From the NCBI RefSeq assembly GCF_947179515.1, contig NC_067474.1, forward strand, positions 87,869,824-87,933,823: DNA of 64,000 nucleotides. The letters run 5' to 3'. How positions within the stretch are numbered: position 1 is the first letter of the stretch; the number at the start of each line of letters is the position of its first letter. The position numbers and the translations under genes are program-made. Under the pieces are notes generated by a model. That model had not been told where the DNA came from. It was given only the letters and a program-made list of their open reading frames with translations, and did not search any database. This DNA comes from Apodemus sylvaticus (lineage: Eukaryota > Chordata > Mammalia > Rodentia > Muridae). Positions 23,019 to 35,124 of this stretch are shown piece after piece.

Positions 23019-23984
23019 TACATACAAGAAAACAAAGGCAGTACCCTACAGAGATGTAGGAAAGTACTTTCTGAATAGGACTACATTTGTTCAGGGTCTA
23101 AGGTAAACTACTTATAAGTGGTACCTTTTATTTAAAAAAAACAAAAATTCTGTTCATAAGAAAATATCAATTGAATGAAGAGAAAACTCGTGGAATTGAG
23201 GAGAATATTTGAAACATCTGGCAGAGAATTAATATGCAGGGTATATAAAAAAGCTCAGAAGACAGAAAAATCAAAAACAAAACAAAAATAATACACTCAA
23301 ATAATAGGTTTGGGTTCTGAACAGAGTTTTGAATAGAAGAAATCAAAATAGCTGAGAAAAATCTTGAAAAATGCTCATCATTCTTGGCAATAAAGGAAAT
23401 GCAAATTAGAAAAGCTTTGGGTTTTTTTAATAGCATTCCAATCATAATAGTAAAGATCAATAAAACAGCCAAAACATTTGTTAGAGGGAATGAGGTGGCA
23501 AAGGTATCCTCATTCACTCAAGTGGAATTAGAAACCACTGCAGCCACTTTGGAAGGCAGTATGGAGAATTCTCAAAAATCTAAAAATAGTATACCATACA
23601 GCTAACCTATACCATAACTTTACATAAGCCCAAAGACTGAATATCTAACTCTACAGATATTTAGTCATGTATATTGGTGCTCTATTTGTAATATTTAAGA
23701 AATGGAAGCATCCAAAATGTCATTCAATTGATGGGTAAATAATGAAAATATTGTACATCTACTCTATGGAATGCTATTGTGCAGCTGTATGAAATCATTT
23801 TGGAGCTGAATAGATAGAACTTGAAAGATCATCATATTAGGTATGATAACACAAACACAGAGACCAATGTCATACATCTGACATTGTTAGCTATCATCTG
23901 AAGTTGCTAGCTACAAACTTCAGATTATAGTATTTACTCTGTAGTGATTACAGAAACCAGAGAAATGAAAAACAGACCATTTAC

Positions 23985-24151
23985 TCAGGCCTCAGTAGTG
24001 CATGCCTTTAATTCTTACACTCAGGGGGCAGAGGTAGGCAGATCTCTGTGAGTTCAAGGCCAGCCTGTTGTAGGAAACAAGTTCCAGGTAAGCTTGGTCT
24101 ACATAGAAAAACCCCGTCTAGAAGGAAAAAAAAAAATGAAAAAAACAAAAC

Positions 24152-24182
<31 letters not shown>

Positions 24183-24213
24183 CACAAGAAAAAACAAAAC
24201 CAAAAAAGCAAAG
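23985..24213 (+). mobile_element. B1 SINE with long A-rich tail
   Basis: B1 landmarks in order: 'agtgcatgcctttaattctt', 'cagaggtaggcagatctctg', 'gtgagttcaaggccagcct', 'ggtctacatagaaaaacccc'. An AAACA-rich tail of about 85 bp follows. It carries an internal insertion or duplication around 24070-24090. It interrupts the ancient L1 3' region. Confidence 0.85.
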
Positions 24214-25440
24214 AACAACAACAACCACTGTTGGGAAGTGAGTAGTGGGAAGGAGAATATCAGGGTACAAGTGACCAGAAAGGAAACCAGGAAAAGTAGG
24301 AAGTTTAAATTAGGGAAAGTGGAGAGAGATTAAAAACAGAAAAGGGAAATAGGAGGCTGAGCCAACCGTAACAATATCTGAAAAGCCCTACAACTCATAC
24401 TATTAACTCTCTTCTGAAAAAGAATATAATATTTGCATACATATACATAAATAGTTTAAATGAAAATTTCCCATCTGTGCTGGCAATACACTACACCAGA
24501 GTCATAGATTATTGAACAAAAACACCAAGACCAAGTATAAAAAGCTCTCTTTTGAGTTCTGATTTCTCTGAGAGACTTCTGAAATATTTTAGGCTATTGG
24601 TTGTCTCTGATGGGTGGAAGGGAAGTCCCTATTGCTGAAGACACCATGTATTTTAAACATAGAAACTAGATGACCTATGCTGGATCTTACCTGAAACCTT
24701 ACTTCCTAAGGACTGGCTTTCATACTACCAGAAGCTACCATGCAAACTTCCAAAAGAGAAAAACAGGCAAGAGTTTTACATGTCTATAATTCCCATGAAC
24801 TATAACAATAATCAGAATGGCACAACAAAACAAATATTACATTAGTAGCAGAAATTCCTTCCTGATGACCAACAGCTCTCTAGTTGGATTTTACTTACTC
24901 GGCCAGAGAAAAATCATACCTCAAAATCTAGGTAACTACCCAGGGCTAGTGAAGTCATAGATGCTGGAAGAGAACCTGCAACAACTAATTTGCTAAACCA
25001 GCACAATCACTAACTACACTTTAAAATCCATCTTTATACTCATTTGTAAATGTAGGCTAAATTTCTCATCAATGTATATTATCTTTGCAACAGATATCAG
25101 ACTTGACAGAAAAGTATGACTGATCAAAATGCAGAATTAGACAGCTTAGTCGTATCTGTTACAACTATAACAAAACTCTAACAACAAAAGAAGGGGAAAA
25201 AGATTGCAAGAGCCATTAAACAGGATGTTTTGTGTGAGTTACATGTTCTAGAAATTTTGGATAGGTTGTGTTTATGAAGACTCACCATCATGGCTACTTA
25301 GATGTGACCCAGAGAAGAACAGCACCAAAAGGCATGCTAAAATGAAAAGGGGAAAACTCAATGGGCCTCAACCTAATTCAAAGAACTATAGTCATCCTCG
25401 CTTGGACCCCTCAGTTTGTTCATTTGCTTGAGTTTAATAA
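24214..25440 (+). mobile_element. Probable 3' UTR of an old rodent L1
   Basis: No gene seen. Stretches such as 'gaagtccctattgctgaagaca' (24627-24648) and 'aaatgcagaattagacagctta' (25129-25150) look like the long 3' UTR of old rodent L1s, and strand and position fit the ancient element upstream. This is recognition from memory and the least certain repeat call in the window. Confidence 0.45.
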
Positions 25441-25449
25441 CAATTGAGA

Positions 25450-26016
25450 AGAAGAAGAAAGCAATCACAGGGCACAGGGGACAGGGGAGACAGAGGGAGT
25501 GAGGGACCTGAGAGAGAGAGGGAACAGGGAGGAGAAAAGAGGAATATGTTCAGATATTGGGGGGTGAACAGAATTGAAGCCCTGAGGGCCAGCAGAAAGA
25601 ATGAAAACAGGTAACCTCAGGAGATAGGAGGCTGGGCATAGAATGTACCAGAAATCTGGGAGGTAAGAGATTCTCAGGACTCAGACAGAAGAACCTTAGA
25701 TGAAATGCTTTACAGGTGTGTGTGTGGGGGGGGGGGATTGTAAAGTCCACCTCCAGTAGAAAGACAGCGCATCGAGTGGATTGATGGGAGTCATCCAACC
25801 AGGCAGTATACACCAGCTGATATGAGGCCCCTAACACATATACAGCAGAGGACTTCCTGTTCTGGCCTCAATGAGAGAAGATGAAACTAACCCTTAAGAG
25901 ACTTGAGGCCCCAGGGACTTGGGAGGTCTGTTGGGATGGATGTGGAAGCATCAGATGAGGAACAGCCAGAGGATAGACCAGGAAGGGGATAATGGCTGGA
26001 ATGTAGAAAAAAAAAG
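25450..26016 (+). mobile_element. L1 3' end (Lx-type), internally deleted
   Basis: Its text parallels the L1 3' UTR at 33640-34613 in this window: 'ctgggaggtaagagattctc', 'ccttagatgaaatgc', and the block from 'gtatacaccagctgatatga' to 'cagaggacttcc'. Several hundred bases between about 25790 and 25800 are missing relative to that copy. It ends in an A run at 26007-26015. Confidence 0.75.
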
Positions 26017-26312
26017 AATACACATGGAATGCAATCTCTGATAAGTGGATATTAATTAGCCCAGAAGCCCTGAATACCCAAGGCACAAATCGCATAACAA
26101 ATGACTCCCATGAAGAAGTATGAAGAGGGTCCTGATCCTGGTAAGGATTGATCTAGCATTGGAGGGGAATATAAGGACAGAGAAAAAAGGAGGGAGGTGA
26201 TTGGAGAATGGATGGAGAGAAGGTTTATGGGACATATGGGGAGGGGGGATCTGGGAAAGGGGAAATCATTAGGACTATAAACAGAGAATATAGAAAATAA
26301 AAATATTTAAAA
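26017..26312 (+). mobile_element. Second short L1 3' end (different subfamily)
   Basis: It begins in the ORF2 end/3' UTR ('ctctgataagtggatatta'), then 'gggtcctgatcctggtaagg' and a G-rich stretch, and ends in an ATAAAAATA tail. It abuts the poly(A) of the previous L1. Confidence 0.75.
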
Positions 26313-26612
26313 TTTAAAAATTATTTATTAAGGAAAAATTACTATAGCCACCTAGAGAATGCTGAGACCAGGAGAAATATTCTTCCCCGGGAAAGAACAT
26401 ATGAATTGGTTATAAAATAACAAATGATCATCCTTGCAAACATGTAAGAACATGTAAGACTATGCAGAAATGGCAGGTCATATTTAAATATATAGGAACA
26501 CACATGTAATAATAATTGAAGAAATACAGGTTGTGATTTGAGAGAGCAAGGGGAGTGAGTATGACAGAGGTTGGAGGAATGATATCATTGCAATTTTGAA
26601 AATATTAAAATT
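26313..26612 (+). mobile_element. Terminal piece of the ancient L1 3' UTR (inferred)
   Basis: 'ctagagaatgctgagaccagg', 'aacaaatgatcatccttgc' and 'gagagcaaggggagtgagt' resemble the very 3' end of old murine L1s. If so, it closes the element split by the two short L1 3' ends before it. Confidence 0.5.
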
Positions 26613-26849
26613 GTATATTTCAGTATGTTTCATTTACAATTCCATTGTGTCCCAAACAGAACCATCAATGCTGGAATCTAAAATCATGGTCTGTAGAAGC
26701 TGCATTTTTATGAATGGAAACCAAAATGGTTGGCAGTTAAACGCTCACAGATGAACACGGAACTTTATGTTCTGCACACTAAGAAACTAAATTAAAGGAG
26801 CTTGCCAAATTTCATCACGAATTTCTTTAACTTAAAAGATACAAGTATC
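26613..26849. other. Unique DNA
   Basis: Nothing recognised. Confidence 0.5.
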
Positions 26850-27016
26850 TCTGGGCAGTGGTGGCGCAAGCCTGTTAATCCCAGCACTTGGGAAGCAGAG
26901 GCAGACGGATTTCTGAGTTCAAGGCCAGACTGGTCTACAAAGTGAGTTTCAGGACAGCCAAGACTACACAAAGAAACCCTGTCTCGAAAAACAAAACAAA
27001 AAAAAAACAAAAAACA
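26850..27016 (+). mobile_element. B1 SINE (Mus-type)
   Basis: Complete B1: 'gggcagtggtggcgcaagcc', box A/B region, the mouse-type 'ggatttctgagttcaaggcc', 'agtgagtttcaggacagcc', 'ccctgtctcgaaaa', then an A-rich tail. Flanks near 26835 and 27018 (aaaagatacaagtat / aaaaattacaattat) look like a diverged target-site duplication. Confidence 0.95.
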
Positions 27017-28174
27017 ACAAAAAATTACAATTATTTGTTGATTTGGTTTGATCTGGCTTGGGAGTTTTGTTTGTATGTTTCGTTTCATTTTGAACTCCTG
27101 ATGTCCTAGGCTGTAGTTTAATGATGAGTAGATTAAAAACAATTACATGGACTCTAACTATTCCTACTACTGCTTCTGTGCAATTGTACTGGAACAGAAA
27201 GGGAAGAATTAGTGGGTATCTCTCCAGGGGCAGGTGAAGTACACATCAATCTGTCATAGTTGCAGTGCAATACAGAAGACATAAAGCTAGAGTGGACAGA
27301 GATCATAGCACAATGTGCTTTGAGAGGGAAGGGTCATTATGGAAAAAAATAACAATAACAACTCTTTTCATCTGTAGCTGTTCAATGTTACTCATAACCC
27401 TCATGGACACACTGCTAATAATGAAAGGTAGGATCTTAAGAAGTAGAGTGTGTGTGGTTGATTTCCAAATAGGCTCATACATTACTGCTATAGCCTGTCT
27501 CTGAGTATTAGCATACAGTGCGCTTGACCAGAAAAACCCATGCTGCTAATGGTACAGATCAAGGTTCTTCAAAATCACCCTGGGTGACTGCAGCAAAAAG
27601 GATTTGTTCCCAGTCACTAATCTATTAATAGGAATGTATTTCAAATGTGAATTAGAAAAATTAAAAAGGAATTTTCTGGAAATTTTCATAAATAATTGTT
27701 ATATTTGCTTTGTTTTTATTGTTGTACCTCCTGATGGGGGAGACAAGGCAAGGTTTCCCTCTCTTCCATTCTTCTGCAGACTGCAGAACATTTGGAACAT
27801 GAAGGCAGATGCTGTGAAGATGAAAAATAATGAGACTTGTTGGTTGCCTTAGAACCAAATCAAAGAGCTAAATCTCAAGAGAATGCCAGGACCTAGATAT
27901 TGGAGAGAAGGGGTGGAAGGTGCTTATTCATAAAGGCTTTAATGAGGACAGAAGGAAGAGGAGGAGGAGGAGACAGAAGAGTGAAGGACGAGCAGAAGAC
28001 AGACAGACTGTCCTCCCTTTGGAAATTAGATATTTCTTTCCTTGTGAGCAAACATAAATTCTAACAAGGTTGCATAACTACTTCAGAGATTTGGGTTGGT
28101 GCCTTTGCTTTTCTCTTGCAGTTTTGTGTTCGCTTCTATATGTCATCTCCATGGGATTTATTTGGAGTTTATCT
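27017..28174. other. Unique DNA, no gene supported
   Basis: Short open frames (for example 27265-27504) lack recognisable domains. A small GA-rich patch lies at 27950-27995. Confidence 0.5.
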
Positions 28175-28480
28175 AAATCCCAGTACTGTAGAGCTTGCTA
28201 GAAGCTCAAAGGCCTGGCTTTACTTTCAAGCTCTGCCACTTCCTAGCTGGAAGAGCATGAGTTTCAGTGCTACAAATAACAGATTTTACGTTTAGCTCTA
28301 CCCTTTTTACCTAATGCTACTTAAAAAGTTGCTTAAACTTCTGAGTCAATTTTCTTGGCAGCAACTAGTGATAATAGTACCTAATGTAACTGTAGCAATC
28401 ATATGATTAAGATGTGCCTGCTTAGAGAGCTTTCAGGACTGAGGCTGACATTTGGTAAATAATGATGTCAATGATTAATA
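28175..28480 (+). mobile_element. MIR SINE, diverged
   Basis: MIR core phrases in order: 'aagctctgccacttcctagctg', then 'aagttgcttaaacttctgag', then 'gtgataatagtacctaatgt'. These correspond to the consensus 'ctctgccacttactagctg...ttacttaacctct...aataatagtacctacct'. The stretch 28250-28320 looks inserted or too diverged. Confidence 0.75.
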
Positions 28481-29699
28481 CTCATTTTATGGGCTTCATT
28501 AAGGTTAGGGAGAAAATCTGAATGTAGCAGAGCACATATGCTGAGTATGATTTAGTTACTATATCAGATGACATGTGATACTTCAGTGCACCAATGTAAG
28601 TATTCAAAAACGTGGATGATATTTGGAGGTACCATGCTATGGTTGATTTTAGAGTGAAGTCAGACCAGGATACAGTTCCAATCTAGAGTAATAAACAAGG
28701 GATCGCTCATTCTGCTGCTAAGCCTAAAAAAGTCACCCAGTTCTGCTCCCAGTTGTCTCACACTCTTGCAGCTTACTGTCAAAATAAACACTAATGTCCA
28801 TATCACTTGAACTCCTGAAATGGATATGTGAAATCACAAATGGACAGTAATCACAAGTCAGAAATAGAAAAAAAACATTTCTCAGTCTTGAAGATTTCAT
28901 TCGTTCAGATGCTCTGGAAGGACATTTAGGTTAAGTTTTCATTTCTATTTGGTGAGAATTCTGCTCAAGCTATAATGAATTTTGTCAGCACATACATGAA
29001 ATCCCATGGGGAAGAAATGTTCAGGGAATATTGAATATTCCATAAAACCATTCAAGGAAGCCAGGCAATCCTCAATGGATCACTGGATGTACTAAGACTT
29101 TCAGGACTCTTCAGAAAAGTGACCTCAGTTGTACTTCATGTAATCAATTCAACCAATATGGCTACCTTCTTCATTGCCCAGAGAGAAATAAACTTATAAA
29201 AGAAATCGATGAAAGGAAATCAGGAATGGAAAGGCATTACATAGAAATTGGAAAGAGGGACTGGAGAAGGGGTGGGTATAGAGAGCTAGGAGGGTGGGAA
29301 GGAAAGTAGACACTTGATAGTCACTGCTTTCTCCTAAATGTATCAGGAAGGGCAGTGTCTGGCTAATCTTTGTAGTACTCATCCATTTCTCATTATTCTG
29401 CTAACTGAAGATGTTTCATAAAGCCTATATCAGGCTGGCATATGAGTCACTTCTCTCTTGTTAGTATCTGATATATGAGGACAGTCACACAGAGTAAAGG
29501 AGATGCTTGACTACAAATTTTATCATCTGAAATAAAAGCAACCTTTTCTGCAAGTGTGGTTACAAGAGTTGAACTAGTTCCTGTGAGCAAGTAGCTAAGG
29601 CCAAGGGTTTCCAGTCCATATCTTGTTTATAAGATACTCTAAGAGAGGAATAAGTGACCTGTACACGAAGAGGAAGCTTTAGCTTTGACTGAAATGGCA
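28481..29699. other. Unique DNA
   Basis: Nothing recognised. Confidence 0.5.
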
Positions 29700-29808
29700 T
29701 TTAGTTCAACACGGTTGAGAACCCCTGTAATCCCATTACTTGGGAGACACAGGTAGGCAGATATCTGTGAGTTCACAGGCAGCCAGGGTTATATAGTGAG
29801 AGTCTGAC
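29700..29808 (+). mobile_element. Old B1-type SINE, partial
   Basis: 'ccctgtaatcccattacttgg', 'cacaggtaggcagatatctg' and 'ggttatatagtgagagtctg' are B1 landmarks. There is no long A tail. Confidence 0.8.
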
Positions 29809-32328
29809 AATGAGAGATGGGGAGGGAGCAAGCACGAGCCCTAGAGATGCTCAAGTAAATTCCACAGAAGTGTTAATACTACCAAAATCGAAAGGAAATA
29901 AAGTCCTGAGGCAAATCTACCAGGATACACTGTTAAATGCATTAATACAATTTATATTTCTGGGAAGTCTATTTGTCAGTGAGGAAACATTCTATAAAAA
30001 TTTTTCTTCACAAAGATATTTGTTTCTCAGCACTGGAAAGTATCATCCTTCTATAGCATTCATTTGTAGGTAATTTCTATACAGACTGCACATACCAAGT
30101 GTTACTCTCACTCAGGATCAGAGCTGACACCTCTGTCCCAGGCCAAGAATCTGGGCCCATCTTAAGACCTACCTGATAATATTTCCTTCTGATAACCTTC
30201 TGCTCCCATCACTCTGAACCACAGTCTAACACACTTCACACTACCAACTCTCCTTCTGCTAGCTTCCATGATTATTGATCCCTGATAAAAAAATATTTTG
30301 CCCCCAAACCTCTAAGCATTTGTCTCTAATAGCCCCATCGTGCAAGTATATTTGACCATAGCTTGTCAGTTCAGCTTGCTTGGAATTTATTCTTTCCCAC
30401 ATCTCAGGAGACACAATGTTCCCATTTAGATAGTTTTACATCACTAAAGTGATGTTCAGATGTAAAAGCGGCATCAGGACTTACTTAAATTATAATGTGG
30501 AGCTGAGAATAGAAATGCTCTGTAAGTTCTGAAACCTCTGGCCTCAGGAAAATTGCTCTCTACAAGAAGGGAAAAGACTACTGAGTATCTTGGAAAATGC
30601 ATATCAATGTTATATTGAACAAAAATAAGGTATTTTAAACAGGAAAGAATAAAGTTTACAAAGTTTGCTTTCCATCATTTGAGATTATCATTTTTTTGTT
30701 GTTTGCTGCTGCATATGTCCGTTTTTTTTGCCCCAAGGTTTTGGGTATTCTCCTGTCTCTTATTCCCAAGCCAAAAATATTATATATACATAATATAATA
30801 CACACAATATAAAATTATATGTAATAATATAATATACATAGTATATAATATTATATATATATGTCATTATGCATTACCTACTTATGAAATGAGTTCAACA
30901 AGACAAAGAAAACTCTTACTCCGCAGTAAGTTTTACTGTAATTTCCATCTAACTCAGAGTAGGTCATTTTTTGTGTCTCCTTGGTTACTGCTTCTTTGTT
31001 ATGCTGCTCTAACTTTCTGTAGCCATCCTCAGCATGGATTCACAGATTCCATGCTCCCCACAAATGCGGCCACATCCCTTCTGTTCAGCTGAACCAGCTG
31101 CTTGCGATTCATCTGTTTGGTACTGGCAGATGGGATCAGTGTGACCAAACAAGTATAGTCAGAGACTTGGATGAAATCCAGCTGACTGCTGGCATCCCTG
31201 TACTCTGAAAGTGAGCCAGGCCAGCGTAACCTAAGAGTACATATAAATGAGGTAAAGACAGGGAGAGAACTTAAGCCTTACTATTAAGGACTATTTAGGT
31301 AAATGCATTAATTCAAAAGAATACAGTTTTTTGACATGTCACTTTTGTAGGCCTATAGTTAACATAATTAATGGATAAGGAAATAGAAAGTTACGGGATT
31401 TCAGGGAGTTAGACGAGAGAAAAAAAAACATTAAAAATTATTCTTGAATAAAAAGGTATGAAAAGTGGCAGGACAACAGCAAAGTCTTTTATTACTGAAG
31501 ACCTTAGTTTTTAATACACTTCAGCTTGACTTTATCCTAACAATGGCATATGAATTTTCTGTGAGCAGAAATTCTTTTTCCTACTTAAAATAAGTTTTGA
31601 AGCAGACACAGAGCTTGCTTTTATAAATTGCATCACTGCTTGAGTATAAAGGCTGGAATCCAGGTTCTTTTAGTTCTGAGTCAAAGACATCTCCTCATTA
31701 GACCCTGATGAATGTCTTCTAGGACAGAAGAGGCTGTATGCAACATGGCCAGGGCTATTCTATTTACAACCCAAAGAAAACTTGAAAGAAAACAAAGGAT
31801 GTGGTCCTTAGAAACAAGCCATCTGTTAGAGAGCAGAGCAAAGCAGCCAGGCATGCACACACCCAGACAGTGCTGCCAGGACCTGGCTGGGGAGACTCTG
31901 CTGCAAGTTCTTTAAATGCTAATTCCTGTAAAACTGGAATGATATCAGGTGGTTAGTGACAAGCTTGGAGATGCAAGTAGAAAACAAGAGACACAACAAA
32001 TACTACTTAGTTCTCCTAAGCTGAGATCTGTCAGATTTTTCTTTGCCTGGGGGAAGTGGGGAACCTTTATGTTGACCACTTACCAGGTGCCTATGTTCCC
32101 AAGAGGGATATGCTGTTATGTCACAAGTTTTAGATCAATTTTTTAGAAAGACTAAAAAAGGTGCTCATTCTTCTCTTGACAAATGATATCCCAAGGTTCT
32201 CTGTGTGCATACCATGTTATCAATGTCTTGTGGTATAAGTGATATAGAAGACCAGGCAGCATGTCTATTGCTGTCTCTTTCTTTTGAACTTCAGCTTGTC
32301 ATATCCATTTTCTGTTTTTATTTTGTTT
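29809..32328. other. Unique DNA with an AT-rich block
   Basis: I recognise no gene. 30779-30865 is a TATAAT/ATATAT low-complexity block. Open frames at 30889-31092 and 31712-31915 are short and unremarkable. Confidence 0.5.
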
Positions 32329-32446
32329 GTTTTTATAAGACAGGGCTTTACTATATACTCCAAGCTATTCTCAAACTTAAAAACATCCTACCTCAACATT
32401 GCAACTGTCCTAGAGTTAATGTTGTGAACTACCACACCCCCTTTTC
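32329..32446 (-). mobile_element. Degenerate proto-B1-type SINE
   Basis: On the minus strand: 'ttataagacagggctttact', 'ctccaagctattctcaaact' and 'gagttaatgttgtgaactacc' follow the B1 order but are strongly diverged. Confidence 0.6.
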
Positions 32447-32565
32447 CTTTGGTTTGTAAATGAAAAAAAAAAGATAAAAAATTTGAAATTATTGTTGGGA
32501 TTGTAAACTGGTACAACAACTCTGGAAATTAATCTAGTAGTTCCTCAGAAAATTGGAAATAGTAC

Positions 32566-33194
32566 TGAAGAGGTCAGCTCAGGGCATTTGGAAAATTCTA
32601 CCAGACCCCTCCCCTCCTGGAAAAGAAAGGTTGTGGAACACTTAGGCAACCCTTCCCACTAGAAGGGAGAGGCTTAATTACATTCTTAAGAACACAGAGG
32701 TAAGGGGAACCACTCCAGCTACATATGTGGCAGAGGATGGCCTTTTCAGACATCAATGAAAGGAGAGGCCATTGGTCCTGTGAGGGCTCAATGCCCCAGG
32801 GTAGGGTAATGCCAGGTCAGGAAAATGGGATGTGGGGGGGGGGGATATTGGTGAGAGGGGGAGGAGGAATGGAATGGGAGTTTTCAAAGGGGAAAAAAGG
32901 AAAGCAGATAATATTTATAACATAAATAAAGCAAATATATAAAAAATAAAAATAAAAGTCACACTGTTCTGCCAATCACATTGTGCCAAATGGCTGATGG
33001 TCTGAAAACTGTATAAAAACTCCCTGAACAGGCTGTGTGTGTGGGGGGGGGCATTCTGTCTCCCCTTCCGGTGCAGGGCAACCCCAGCATGCTGGAACAA
33101 TAAAATTCCTCTTGCTTTTTCATCAGACCCTGGCTCCATGTTGTGTTGTTCACTCAGGGGGTCTCCAGTAAGTTAAGGCTCATTAGAGTCTTAT
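32566..33194 (+). mobile_element. Solo LTR, class I ERV-like, inserted in L1
   Basis: After removing a nested L1 end (32697-32957), about 370 bp of LTR-like sequence remains. U3 carries a CCAAT box ('ccaatcac', 32977), then 'tataaaaactccctg' (33013, TATA box), an R region with AATAAA ('aataaaattcc', 33100) and a U5 with 'gggggtctccagtaag'. Flanking 5-mers agtac (32561) and agtgc (33195) agree at 4 of 5 positions. No internal viral genes are present: only the LTR left by recombination. The family is not identified. Confidence 0.7.
32697..32957 (+). mobile_element. L1 3' end nested in the solo LTR
   Basis: 'gctacatatgtggcagagga', 'gagggctcaatgccccaggg', a run of 12 G and a tail of ATAAATAAAGC...AAAATAAAAATAAA. 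It is a 5'-truncated L1 of about 260 bp. Confidence 0.8.
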
Positions 33195-34613
33195 AGTGCT
33201 ACCTGAAGACCCTGCTATACCACTCCTGGGCATATACCCAAAGATGCTCTACCATAACACAAGGACGTGTGCTCCACTATGTTCATAGAAGCCTTATTTG
33301 TAACCAGAAGCTATAAACAACGCAGATGTCTATCAACCAAAGAATGGCCTCAGGAAATGTGGTTCATTGGAATGGAATACTATTCACAATGGAATGCTAT
33401 TCAGCTATTAAAAATGAGGACATCATGAATTTGGCAGGCAAATGGATAGAGCTAGAAAATATCAACCTGAGTGAGGTAACCCAGACCCAAAAGGACATGC
33501 ATGGTATGTACTCACTGATAACTGGATATTAACCAAAAAATATTACAGAATACCCATGTATAATACATAGATTATAAGAAATTTAACAAGAATGAATGCC
33601 CAAGTGTGGATATTTCAATCCCATTTAGAACAGGACCAAAATAATCACTAAAGGCATAAAAGCAGAGGGACCTTGGTGGGAGAAAGGAGGGAGAGGGTAA
33701 AAAAGGGGGCCAGAATCAGGTATGGGGGAAAACAGGAGAGAAGCCCAGAGGGCTAGGAGAATCAATGGAATTATGCAGCTGTGGGACATGTGGGGTAGGA
33801 AGAACCTCTCAAAAGTCCCTGAACTCTGGGATATGAGAGGCTCCCAGGACTCAATGGGGATGACCTTAGCCAAAATGTCCAACAGTGGGGAGATGGAACT
33901 TGAAGAGACCACCTCCACGGCCCCAGTGGAGGCATGGGCCCCACCCAGGCATCTTCAAAATTATTGACCCAGAATTGTTCCTGTTTAAAAGAAATGCAGG
34001 GACAAAAACAGAGCAGAGATTAAAGGAAAGGCTATCTAGTGAATGGCCCAACTTGGGAACCATCTAACACACAGGCATCAAACCCTGACACTATTACTGA
34101 TGCCATGTTGGGCTTGCACACAGGCGCTTAGCATGGCTGTCCTCAGAGGGGCTCTACCAGTAGCTGCTGAAACAGATACACATACTTACATCGAACATTG
34201 GACTGACATCTGGGACCCCTAAAGAAGAGTCAGGGGAAGGATTGAAGGAGCTGAGCGGAATTACAACCCCACATGAACAACAATATCAAGTAACCCAGAA
34301 TGCTCAGAGCTTCTGAAGACTAAGCCACCAACCAAAGAGCATACATAGACTGGTCCATGCCCCAAACCTGGCATATACGTAGCAAAGGAATGCCTTGCCT
34401 GGCCTCAGTGGGAGAGGGTGTGCCTAATCCTGTAGAAAATTGATGCCCCAGGGAATGGAGATGCTGGTGTGGGTGAGGTAGGATTGGGTGAGTGAGGGAT
34501 CACCGTCTCAGAAGCAAAGGGGGGGAGGAATGAGGTGAAGAACTTAGGGAGGAGAGACCAGGAGGGTGACAACATTTGAGATATAAATAAAATAATTTTA
34601 ATAAAATTTAAAG

Positions 34614-34952
34614 AAAGTAGGCATTGTCAACCATTTTTTAAACTTTGTATTTTCTTAAATATGAGTGCCTGTGATGAATACATGTCTTATTTGATGAGGT
34701 AAATAGGAAAAATGATTCCTGAGAATCTCAGAAACAATCCTGTCTCAGGACAGTGCAATTGCCCTTCCTTCTGCATAAATTCCTTCCCAGACAATTTTAT
34801 CTTTTTATCTCTCTTTTCTCCTATCTTTACTCTAATAAATCATATTAATCAAGTCTTTCTGATCATTCTTTCATGTGTGCAATCTCTTCTATGTCCTATT
34901 CCATTTTTTCTACTTATTTTTCCCCATAAGAAGCTTTGCTTTTAGTAGGTAC
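34614..34952. other. Unique DNA
   Basis: Nothing recognised. Confidence 0.5.
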
Positions 34953-35062
34953 ACTGGCACATACCTAAAATCTCAGCAATCAGAAACTTAGTTGTGAGAA
35001 TTTACAATTAAATATTGCCAGGTTGGGGTGCAATATTAAGATGCTATGTCAACAAACAAATG
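34953..35062 (+). mobile_element. Very degenerate B1/proto-B1 SINE
   Basis: 'cactggcacatacctaaaatctcagc' parallels the B1 start 'atggtggcacatgcctttaatcccagc'; 'gccaggttggggtgcaatat' fits the later part. Divergence is high. Confidence 0.5.
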
Positions 35063-35124
35063 ATTTTTAAAAATTACCTTCAATTTGGTTGTTAATAGTA
35101 TTAATGTATTGTGCATGGGGTTAG

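Larger units (their letters stand above)
11380..26612 (+). mobile_element. Ancient L1, broken into pieces by later insertions
   Basis: Old, heavily mutated LINE-1 sequence continues on the + strand across the later insertions. The pieces are: about 11380-12260 (ORF1-like; the stretch near 12110-12150 matches the ORF1 C-terminal 'KTLSIQ-K' area); 12640-13623 (ORF2 linker and reverse transcriptase); 13977-14477 (RT, 'FLIKVLEKVG'-like); 22616-23900 (ORF2 C-terminal region); and, by inference, a 3' UTR at 23900-25440 that resumes at 26313-26612. Most of the endonuclease region between about 12260 and 12640 is missing, so the element also has an internal deletion. The join at 14477/22616 is exact because the younger L1 duplicated its target there. 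The 3' boundary is the least certain part. Confidence 0.72.
32490..34613 (+). mobile_element. L1 (Lx-type) 3' part, split by a solo LTR
   Basis: ORF2 C-terminal sequence ('ggattgtaaactggtacaac', GGIANWYN-like) runs at 32490-32565. It resumes at 33200 with 'cctgctataccactcctggg' and reaches the ORF2 end MHGMYSLITGY at 33532. A 1.1-kb 3' UTR follows, including the block also seen at 25630-25770 and a G-rich stretch at 34510-34530, and ends in an AATAAAATTT tail at 34613. Removal of 32566-33194 restores a continuous ORF2. Confidence 0.88.
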
